The notes below the pieces were generated by a model. It saw only the letters and a list, made by a program, of their open reading frames with translations, was not told where the DNA came from and made no database searches. A stretch of 64,000 nucleotides of DNA, taken from NCBI RefSeq assembly GCF_009933175.1, contig NZ_MAEJ01000032.1, positions 1-64,000 on the forward strand, read 5' to 3'. Made by a program: the position numbers and the translations under genes. This DNA comes from Candidatus Enterococcus huntleyi (GTDB lineage: Bacteria; Bacillota; Bacilli; Lactobacillales; Enterococcaceae). Below are positions 57,483 through 64,000 of this stretch, one piece after another. The stretch's first letter is position 1. Each line of letters starts with the position of its first letter.

Positions 57483-57785
57483 ATGTGTAAGAAGTCGCTT
57501 GTAAAAGCATACCCAGCTGTGTTTAAGAAAGAAGAGCAAGGTGGGTATTTTATTGATTTTCCAGATGTTCAAGGAGCATATACAGAGATTCATGACGATG
57601 ACGTCGCATTTGGCATAGAAATGGCCGAAGAGGTTCTAGGGTTAGTGTTGGCTGATTACATTGAGCATGGGGATTCTTTACCTGAAGCGAGTTCTATCAA
57701 TCAACTTAGGAATGAAGAAGATTCGTTTGTCATGTTGGTTCGAGTTGATAGAGAGAAGTATTTGAAAGAGACAAAATTGATGTAA
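57483..57785 (+). CDS. HicB-like antitoxin family protein
   Basis: 100 residues from the ATG at 57483 with AAGGAG. The body KAYPAVFKKEEQGGYFIDFPDVQGAYT with the following helix matches the partially degraded RNase-H fold of HicB. The C-terminal DNA-binding part seems short. With hicA broken it is probably an orphan antitoxin. Confidence 0.75.
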   Translation: MCKKSLVKAYPAVFKKEEQGGYFIDFPDVQGAYTEIHDDDVAFGIEMAEEVLGLVLADYIEHGDSLPEASSINQLRNEEDSFVMLVRVDREKYLKETKLM

Positions 57786-57820
57786 AGCATAGAGAAAGCC
57801 GTACCAATGAATCAAGACAA

Positions 57821-57867
57821 AAAATGAAGGGAGCAACGTTACAGAAACGTTCACTCTCTTCATTTTT
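57821..57867. terminator. Bidirectional terminator between hicB-like and ABC genes
   Basis: Stem AAAATGAAG...AACGTT with AACGTT...CTTCATTTT, with A-run before and T-run after. Confidence 0.75.
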
Positions 57868-57885
57868 ATTTTAATCTATCTTCGT

Positions 57886-58665
57886 TTAATTTGCAGTCCG
57901 AATGGGTTTGATCGTTGCTTGGTTAGAATTGAAGCGTTGGATTACAAGCGAGCCGGCCAGAAAAACGAGACTAAAAGCGATGACAATTAAGATGTCAGTG
58001 GAGTTAGCGCTTAGAGATTCACCACCGACCCACGCGTTACTTAGGGCAGAAGATAGGCGAACGACTGGGTTGACCATTTCTAAAATGTTGCGTAGGTTTT
58101 CTGGGAACATTGCTACAGGAATCGCTAATCCGCCAGCAAACATTTGTAACATGAAGAGTCCAAGTCCAACACCTGAAAAAGTCGTCGCTTTCTTGATGAG
58201 GGCTGAGAGTAACATGGTTAAAGTAAATTGTAAGAAATGTGCCACAACCAGAATAACTAAGCAAGGAATCAGGTTATTCAGTGGTAAGCGGATGCCGTCA
58301 AAGACGACGCAGAATGTTAAGAAAAATGCGATTAAGATCAGCTCCAAGACCAATAAACAAAGGAATAAGGCCACCGAATACTTCATTTTGCTGATGCCCA
58401 TCAGGCGGAATTTGATCAGATTTCCTGATTCCTCCGCGCTGACTAGTAACATACCAAAGATGTTCATGACGGCATTCAAGATGATAATTAATAGATAATT
58501 TGGAATCAAATATTGGATCATCGCTTGGGTGTCTGGCCCTGTATTGAAGAGAGTCGAGAAAGCGATGTAGAAGCCGATGGGCATTAAGAAGGCAAAGATA
58601 ATGCCGGTATTGTCACTGACGATTCGTTTCATGCTGTATTTGAATAATGCGTTATTTTTTTTCAT
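57886..58665 (-). CDS. ABC-2 type exporter permease
   Basis: 259 residues, six membrane segments in the ABC-2 pattern (first at about 21-40), with the cytoplasmic motif EESGNLIKFRLMGISKMKYS after TM2. Overlaps the ATPase gene by 14 bases. Substrate unknown. Confidence 0.88.
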   Translation of the reverse strand: MKKNNALFKYSMKRIVSDNTGIIFAFLMPIGFYIAFSTLFNTGPDTQAMIQYLIPNYLLIIILNAVMNIFGMLLVSAEESGNLIKFRLMGISKMKYSVALFLCLLVLELILIAFFLTFCVVFDGIRLPLNNLIPCLVILVVAHFLQFTLTMLLSALIKKATTFSGVGLGLFMLQMFAGGLAIPVAMFPENLRNILEMVNPVVRLSSALSNAWVGGESLSANSTDILIVIAFSLVFLAGSLVIQRFNSNQATIKPIRTAN

Positions 58666-59554
58666 GGGTAAGTTCTCCTTTTTCTCCTAATGTATAGCCG
58701 ATTGTTTTCAAAAAGGCTTCTTCAAAGCTGTAATCTTTCAGTTGGATATCAAATCCGCCACAGTTTACGATGGCGCCATAGACTGCTTTTTCTTCGGTTT
58801 TCGTGTAGTTCAAGACAATTTTGTTGCCACTTGTCGAATGCTCATAAGGGAAATGCTCGTAATCAAAGTTTGAATCCATCAGGAAGACGGCACTACGTTT
58901 ATCTTCAAACGCCTCTTTGACAATGTCAGCGACCGTGCCTTCTTTGATGATGCGCCCTTCCTCCATGACCAACACGCGATCAGCCAGGTATTCGACTTCA
59001 TCTAGGAAATGGCTGGTTAGAACCATTGTGATTTTCCGTTCCTCTTTAATCTTTTTCAATAAATCCCAGATCATTCGGCGAGCAACGCTGTCCAAGCCAG
59101 TCGTAATTTCATCGAAAATGATGAGTTTTGGATTGCCAATGACCGCTAATAAAATGGAAACCTTTTGTTTTTCGCCACCCGATAATTTATCTAAGTAGCC
59201 ATTCTTCAATTTCTGAATTTGGAATAAATCCAGCAGCTCATCGACCGTTTCATTCGATTCATATAAGGCGATGTACAGCTCAATAATTTCTTTCACCTTG
59301 ATGCCTTTTTCAAATATTGAGGTTTGCATTTGAACATGCACGTTCTTCGGTAAATCCTTTTTATCAAAGCTATAACGAATCTCGCCTTCGCTGGGAACCA
59401 GATCGACGATGGCTTTGATCAAGGTACTCTTGCCGGCGCCATTGTGACCCACGATTGAGACAATTTCGTTTTCATTCAATGAGAAAGTCACATCGCTCAA
59501 GGCATTTCTAGGTTGGTTTTTATAACGTAAGTAAAGATTTTTGCAAGTTAACAT
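58652..59554 (-). CDS. ABC transporter ATP-binding protein
   Basis: 300 residues: Walker A GHNGAGKST, signature LSGGEKQKVS, Walker B LIIFDEITTGLD and H in LTSHFLDE. It works with the permease that follows. Near the NarL-type kinase and regulator, a common arrangement for drug or peptide exporters. Confidence 0.9.
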   Translation of the reverse strand: MLTCKNLYLRYKNQPRNALSDVTFSLNENEIVSIVGHNGAGKSTLIKAIVDLVPSEGEIRYSFDKKDLPKNVHVQMQTSIFEKGIKVKEIIELYIALYESNETVDELLDLFQIQKLKNGYLDKLSGGEKQKVSILLAVIGNPKLIIFDEITTGLDSVARRMIWDLLKKIKEERKITMVLTSHFLDEVEYLADRVLVMEEGRIIKEGTVADIVKEAFEDKRSAVFLMDSNFDYEHFPYEHSTSGNKIVLNYTKTEEKAVYGAIVNCGGFDIQLKDYSFEEAFLKTIGYTLGEKGELTHEKK

Positions 59555-60213
59555 ATGTATTCGCTCCTTTTTGTTTGTGTTGTTCTTCTTCTTGAATACA
59601 TCATATCATCGGCCCAAGATGCGCACATGAGTAATTTGTGCAATCTTCATAATTTGAGAATTTATTTTAAAATTAGTTCCAGTTGTGCACCAGGAACGCT
59701 ATCAGATAGGCCACTAGACAATTTCTAGACAAGCTATCTGAAAAGTGTGAGGAGCGCTAATAAAATACCGAAAAGAAATCCAATAAGAAAAATCATCAAA
59801 AAGTTCATTAAGAGAGTTCATTAAGAACGACCACTAAGAACGACCTGGAGAAAGTTAATTAGAAAGTTGAGCAAAGAGCGAATAAAACTCTCACCCACAC
59901 AGCTGGTTTGTCGCACTATTTTAGACATAATTTTATACGTAAAGTCTACTTATATAATAAAGCTATTAATGGAGTAAGGATAGATGGTAAGGCTGATTTT
60001 TGAGGCAAGGTTGCTGATCGAGTAAAAATTAAGGCTGATAATGGCCCTTATATAGAAGGAAAGATGAATGATTCGGGGAAGACTTCGGAGGAAATAGCTG
60101 GCTAGAGTACAAATAAAGAGCCTGCACCTTGGACAGCGATGGTTATCGTGTCTAATAGGTGAGGCTCTTTATTTCCTGTTTCTTGCTTAATTATTTACGT
60201 ATATATGAAACGT
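59555..60213. other. Gene-free stretch with hairpins
   Basis: No convincing ORF. An 8-base inverted repeat (TCAGATAG, 59702, with CTATCTGA, 59734) encloses a direct repeat of CTAGACAA. Further on, GTTCATTAAGA and TAAGAACGACC each occur twice (59800-59850). A long hairpin at 60111-60174 (AAATAAAGAGCCT with AGGCTCTTTATTT) ends the gene to its right. Confidence 0.5.
60111..60174 (-). terminator. Terminator of the small membrane protein gene
   Basis: Stem of 13 bases, AAATAAAGAGCCT and AGGCTCTTTATTT, with a long loop that also pairs (GGACA/TGTCT). A/T ends on both sides make it usable in both directions. Confidence 0.65.
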
Positions 60214-60411
60214 TTAGTAGTAACGTCTTGAGTGACCGCGACCGGTAATCATTCGAACAATCCAAACAGCGATAGCGATTGGGATGAGTAATTTAATGGC
60301 AAACCAAAGCAATCCGCTTACGATACCTAGCACGGCGCTTAGGATAATTCCACCGCCGATACAAAGGGCAACAAACATTAAAACTGTAACAACTGGATTA
60401 TTATTTCTCAT
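60214..60411 (-). CDS. Small membrane protein
   Basis: 65 residues with two membrane segments (about 8-30 and 33-53, glycine-rich) and a basic end (GRGHSRRYY). The ATG has AGAAGGAAG. No family recognised. It stands alone. Confidence 0.6.
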   Translation of the reverse strand: MRNNNPVVTVLMFVALCIGGGIILSAVLGIVSGLLWFAIKLLIPIAIAVWIVRMITGRGHSRRYY

Positions 60412-60544
60412 GGGAACTTCCTTCTTTCTTGTTTTCTATATACGTAGTTTATCAAACAAAAAGAATGCTGGCGTCCACCTTAAGACCTATTTTTAGCTAC
60501 GACTTATTTCAGATATAGTGGGTAAGAAGTTGTTGTTTAAAAAG

Positions 60545-60890
60545 TTATGCACAACTCAGTGGCTGAATACCATGAATCGTGAGGAAAAATGAAGCTTCAA
60601 AATAGGTCGGTGAGTTATGCACAGCTGTTTATAACGAAAATATAGAAAACAAGCAAAAAATCATATGAAAATCGTAAAAATTAGCGGAAAATCATCAAAG
60701 AGAAACGATAAATATGCGAAATGAGAAAAAAGTAAAGGATTTTGAATAAAGTTATCAACTGTGGATAAATATTCTTTCGGAATAAAACACTGAAAAATTC
60801 AGATAATAATCGTCCTTTCTTGTGGAAAAATATTTTATTTTTCCGTTATTTTAAAATTTCAAAATAGACTTATCCACAACAGGTGGATAA
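60545..60890. other. Second DnaA-box cluster, 40 kb from oriC
   Basis: Boxes: TTATGCACA at 60545 and 60615, TGTGGATAA at 60760, TGTGGAAAA at 60821, TTATCCACA at 60870 and GGTGGATAA at 60882. The last two form an 11-base inverted repeat (GACTTATCCAC, 5-base gap, GTGGATAAGTC). The whole 60412-61449 stretch has no gene and is very AT-rich. Such clusters elsewhere titrate or reactivate DnaA. Confidence 0.7.
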
Positions 60891-61449
60891 GTCTAAGAAC
60901 GAATTAGTTAAATTTTTTATTTTGATTAGGTTGAAAGATAATTCTTATATAAAAGGATTTATTTTCATTTTGATTAATTTTTTGAACGAATCAAGAGTGG
61001 ATATCAAAAGTACAATAATTCCCTATTTATATATCAAATTTGTTATATAATTTGATGAAAATAGAGGCGTGCACGCTGAATTTAGTGTTAATTCTTCTAA
61101 AAAAGAGAAATTGATATTATGTTATTTTAAATTACTGAAAATAAATATACTAACAGCACTGTTTTTCTATTAGTTGCTGGAATATCTTAATAAATTAGCT
61201 TAAAATCAAGGTTTTTAGCGTCATACTGGCAGATTTACTTAATGCCTACTGAGTAATATTTTATTTTTATATGGAGATTCTATGGGAATTTATGTTTTTT
61301 TACTATAAATCATTTTTTTATCTGATTGATCAAAAAATGAATAAATATTCGATAATTCTGAATAGAAATTGGCTGAAAATAATTAGTGAAATACCTAACA
61401 AATAGGCTTATAATAGAAGAGACAAAAGAGCGTTGAGGAGGGTTCAAGA

Positions 61450-61851
61450 ATGAAAGCAACGATTATGAGTGAAGATTTTTTAACTGAAGGCGGCTGTAAT
61501 GCCTGTGCACCGGTACGGAGTGTGACCTATTTAGTAGAATTCTCGGAAGGACGTCCTGAGACAATTGAAGAGTTAGATGTGGAATCTCTTGTAGTAATGT
61601 TTGCTTTAAAAACAGGCTGGAAGCAAGCGATGATTATGACAGATGACTTTGAAGATGCTATCCAATTCAAGAAGGATCAAGCTAAAGTTGTGCAGACTGA
61701 GGATTATAAGAGTTTGACCTATGCGTCAAATGGGACTGTAATTAAAGCAGCAAAAAAAATAGATACATTGGATCAGTTGGCAGAAAAAACAAACGAAATT
61801 TTGCAGACTTTCTTTGGCGTAGAGCCAGTCGAATTTGAATTCAATGTCTAA
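61450..61851 (+). CDS. Hypothetical protein with an N-terminal cysteine pair
   Basis: 133 residues. Near the start is GGCNACAP, a Cys-x-x-Cys that could bind metal or take part in redox. The rest is mixed alpha/beta with no membrane segment. RBS GAGGAGGG, and a -10 box TATAAT at 61409-61414. The next gene overlaps it by eight bases, so the pair is probably one unit. Not recognised. Confidence 0.7.
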   Translation: MKATIMSEDFLTEGGCNACAPVRSVTYLVEFSEGRPETIEELDVESLVVMFALKTGWKQAMIMTDDFEDAIQFKKDQAKVVQTEDYKSLTYASNGTVIKAAKKIDTLDQLAEKTNEILQTFFGVEPVEFEFNV

Positions 61852-62176
61852 ACGAGTCACAAAGAGAAGAAATGACGGACCAATCATTCGAGAAGAGATG
61901 AAACTTGTCGCTTGTATGATTGAGCTGTACTACAAGAAGAATCAGGGTGATATTCCTGAGGGGCGGATGGCTAGCTATGCTGAGAAGCGCTTAGCATTCT
62001 GTCAATTTGGCGAAGGGAAAACAACTTGTCAAAAATGTCCAGTTCATTGTTACCAAGAAATTTATCGTGCCCAAATGAAATTGATTATGCGCTATTCAGG
62101 ACCAAGAATGTTACTCGTTCATCCGATATTAACGCTGAGACATGGATTTCGAGGGCTAACAAGAAAATTATCTTAG
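61844..62176 (+). CDS. YgbA-family protein (nitrous-oxide-stimulated promoter family)
   Basis: 110 residues with the family pattern CQFGEGKTTCQKCPVHCY: four to five cysteines, likely iron-sulfur or zinc binding. The continuation (R-x-Q-M-K-L-I-M-R-Y-S-G-P-R-M) is also typical. In enterobacteria the gene responds to nitric oxide. The ATG at 61844 has no strong ribosome-binding site, so coupling to the gene before is likely. Confidence 0.75.
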   Translation: MSKRVTKRRNDGPIIREEMKLVACMIELYYKKNQGDIPEGRMASYAEKRLAFCQFGEGKTTCQKCPVHCYQEIYRAQMKLIMRYSGPRMLLVHPILTLRHGFRGLTRKLS

Positions 62177-62268
62177 TATAGTAATGGCAGACAAGTTAGA
62201 TAACACAGCTTAAGCAGATAAACCTAGCAAATAGAATAGATAGAAATAATAGAATGACTAGAACCAAT

Positions 62269-62319
62269 AAAAAAGCACGTTCAACGAATGATCATCCATC
62301 CGTTGAACGTGCTTTTTTA
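62269..62319. terminator. Terminator after the YgbA-family gene
   Basis: A 17-base perfect stem, AAAAAGCACGTTCAACG and its complement, with A- and T-runs. Works in both directions. Confidence 0.85.
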
Positions 62320-62368
62320 TTTTTAATGAACGGTGTTTCCCTTGATATGCTTGACTAAATTCAAAAAA

Positions 62369-62384
62369 TGTTACACGTGAAACA
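62369..62384. promoter_or_regulatory. parS: parS-like site (15 of 16 bases)
   Basis: TGTTACACGTGAAACA, one base off the consensus. It lies in the gap 62320-62645, which has no gene. Confidence 0.75.
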
Positions 62385-62645
62385 TTTTCCGAAAATCAGT
62401 TGGTTCTTTTTCAAGTCCTTCATATTTTCTGGATTTATTTATTTTGTATGTAAAATTTTAGGGCTCATTGTGAGTTTTAGCTTTATTTTTGCAGTCTATT
62501 TTTCGTAACTAATCGATAGGGTTTAGCGAAAAAAATCCTTTTCAGAAAAAAACCTTACTATTTCTAAAAATAAAATTTTGTTTTTACAGTTAACTTACGT
62601 TACTACTAATGAAGGCAAAAATAAATTTAGGGTTGGAGGAAAATC

Positions 62646-62807
62646 ATGAGTATCACTGGAGATTTAAAGAAAAAGAGTTCGTCATGGAAATATATCAAAT
62701 GGGAAGACGTATATGTGGCTAAATATAAGAAGAATTTTCTGTTGATGCATTTAGACTACGTGTCCACGAATAAAAGCAAAAATAAAACTAGTAAGGGAGG
62801 AAAATGA
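62646..62807 (+). CDS. Small basic protein, hypothetical
   Basis: 53 residues, lysine-rich, soluble (MSITGDLKKKSSSWKYI at the start). The ATG has TTGGAGGAAA. Its last codons form the ribosome-binding site for the next gene. Not recognised. Confidence 0.5.
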   Translation: MSITGDLKKKSSSWKYIKWEDVYVAKYKKNFLLMHLDYVSTNKSKNKTSKGGK

Positions 62808-62808
62808 T

Positions 62809-63231
62809 ATGAGTCAGTCAAGGCTTACAGTGAGAGAACTTTTTCAGGAGGATTTTGATAAGCTAGAAAAGCAAATTCAACACCAATACTTGAAGGATGG
62901 TTTGGCAGATGTAGCGTTGCAACAACATCGATGTCTGCAAATTAGAAGTCGTTTTACTGGAATATTACGGATGGAGTTGTACGGGGAAGAACTGATTAGA
63001 GGGATTTATTTGCATGGTTATCGGGCAGATGAGCAGTATTGGCCGGTGAGATTGTATCCCTATTTTAGGAAGTATTTTTCAAATAGGGAGGATAAGCAGA
63101 TTACTGAAAATTTCAGATATTCTTTTAATTACCAATTAAAGGTTACTGGTGAGCTGGCGGTGGATATGGAATCATTGATTGTGAGTGAGGAAATTCGGGA
63201 TGAATCGATTGTATTATTAATGAAATTATGA
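62809..63231 (+). CDS. Hypothetical protein (140 residues)
   Basis: A soluble protein with no recognised domain. It starts one base after the stop of the small basic protein, with GGGAGGA before the ATG, so both are one unit. Charged N-terminal helix, then probable beta-rich centre. Confidence 0.6.
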   Translation: MSQSRLTVRELFQEDFDKLEKQIQHQYLKDGLADVALQQHRCLQIRSRFTGILRMELYGEELIRGIYLHGYRADEQYWPVRLYPYFRKYFSNREDKQITENFRYSFNYQLKVTGELAVDMESLIVSEEIRDESIVLLMKL

Positions 63232-63345
63232 TGAATGAAGGAGAGCGGGGGAGTCATGGAGAGGATAATATAACAAGGTAAAGGCACGCGATGAGAGAGA
63301 ATCTTGAAAGTGAAGAGTTACATGCGTTGCTGACTAATAAAATAA

Positions 63346-63388
63346 GGACAGCCAACAACAGAGTGTTTTTCTCCGTCGTTGGCTGTCC
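63346..63388 (-). terminator. Terminator of the acyltransferase-like gene
   Basis: GGACAGCCAACG on the minus strand pairs with the facing TTGGCTGTCC, then TTATTTTATT. Confidence 0.7.
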
Positions 63389-63415
63389 TTTGTAGATTTC
63401 TTTCGTTTGGCTGAC

Positions 63416-64000
63416 TTATTTTTCTTTCTTGGGTGGCATAATTGTGATGATGATTTTTGCTAAGAGTTTGCGCACGACGGTTACGACCTTATGTTTTGAG
63501 AGGACGTGGGTGGCTAACAGAGAGGCGAAGAGTAAGATGCCAAAATGTAACCAAGGGTTTTGAATCCATTGAGCCAAGTAGAGAACTGGACCGATGAAAT
63601 AAATGTGCAGTAGATAGACGGACAAGGTATTGGCGCCCCAAGGTGTATAAAAGTGCTTCTTACTTTTCACGAGGGCAAGGAATACAAACACAAAGCCGAA
63701 GCCGATCAAATACTCGATGATATCTAGTAAAATATTTTGATAGAGCGGTAATTTGAAAAAGCTGAAGGGACGATCGCCCCATAATATTTCTGCGGGAAAG
63801 TCTAAGAGATTCCAAGTGATGGCTAGGAGGATTCCAGCTGAAATGATGCCGATACTAGCCAACTTTCGCCAAGGATATTGTCGAATTTTTTCAACGGAAG
63901 CTTCGTTAAAAAAGTAACCGGCTAAAAAGTAAGGCGAGAAGCTGAGTGTGCGTGCGAGCGCCATAAATGTGCCGAATTCAGTGACAAATCCTGCTAGAAT
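63416..64000 (-). CDS. Acyltransferase-3 type membrane protein, C-terminal part
   Basis: The frame is open to the window edge, so the start is missing; the ATG at 63964 is an internal methionine. The visible 195 residues have about five membrane segments, with the family-like stretch TPWGANTLSVYLLHIYFIGP near the end and a basic tail. Proteins of this type O-acetylate sugars of the wall or capsule. The call rests on this pattern only. Confidence 0.65.
   Translation of the reverse strand: MLAGFVTEFGTFMALARTLSFSPYFLAGYFFNEASVEKIRQYPWRKLASIGIISAGILLAITWNLLDFPAEILWGDRPFSFFKLPLYQNILLDIIEYLIGFGFVFVFLALVKSKKHFYTPWGANTLSVYLLHIYFIGPVLYLAQWIQNPWLHFGILLFASLLATHVLSKHKVVTVVRKLLAKIIITIMPPKKEK

Overview
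The window is about 64 kb around the chromosomal replication origin of a low-GC, Gram-positive lactic-type coccus, most likely Enterococcus or a close relative in the Enterococcaceae. The reasons are the dnaA/dnaN/recF/gyrB/gyrA block, rpmH-rnpA-yidC-jag, rsmG-parA-parB, rpsF-ssb-rpsR, rplI-dnaB-purA, and above all a CroRS-like two-component pair next to a serS with a T-box and to guaB. Start codons include many TTG and GTG with strong Shine-Dalgarno sites. There are no rRNA or tRNA genes in the window. Species cannot be fixed from the sequence alone. || Layout. 0-10.5 kb: a croRS-like pair, serS under a serine T-box, guaB, then a leftward operon rsmG-parA-parB-DUF951-ychF-DUF1129 whose promoter carries a ParB-like inverted repeat. 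10.7-20.1 kb: the leftward replication block dnaA-dnaN-yaaA-recF-gyrB-gyrA. It has DnaA-box clusters on both sides of dnaA and DnaA-trio-like repeats before dnaN. 20.5-22.8 kb: rightward rpmH-rnpA-yidC-jag. 22.9-29.5 kb: an accessory region between jag and mnmE. It holds an AgrC/AgrA-type pair whose regulator is frameshifted, an ABC exporter with a DUF4097 protein, candidate small RNAs, and a triplicated small-RNA cassette convergent with a small hydrophobic ORF, which looks like a type I toxin-antitoxin locus. 30.0-33.4 kb: mnmE and mnmG. || 33.4-42.2 kb: an 8.8-kb integrated element in the 3' end of mnmG. It has perfect 21-bp att repeats, a tyrosine integrase, a CI/Cro-like switch, a primase and D5-type helicase, an iteron region that looks like a replication origin, and a ClpP-like protease fused to an HK97-type major capsid protein. 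No terminase, portal or tail genes are visible, so it resembles a capsid-carrying phage satellite or a reduced prophage. || 42.3-54.5 kb: HAD hydrolase and YjbR genes, rpsF-ssb-rpsR, a DapA-family gene, rplI, dnaB, purA, degV, an ABC-F ATPase and a ZIP transporter, with parS sites between them. 54.6-64 kb: a NarL-type two-component system, a hicB-like gene preceded by a hicA relic, an ABC-2 exporter, a small membrane protein, a gene-free 1-kb region with a second cluster of DnaA boxes 40 kb from oriC, a YgbA-family gene with an unrecognised partner, two small unknown genes, and the end of an acyltransferase-like membrane protein cut by the window edge.
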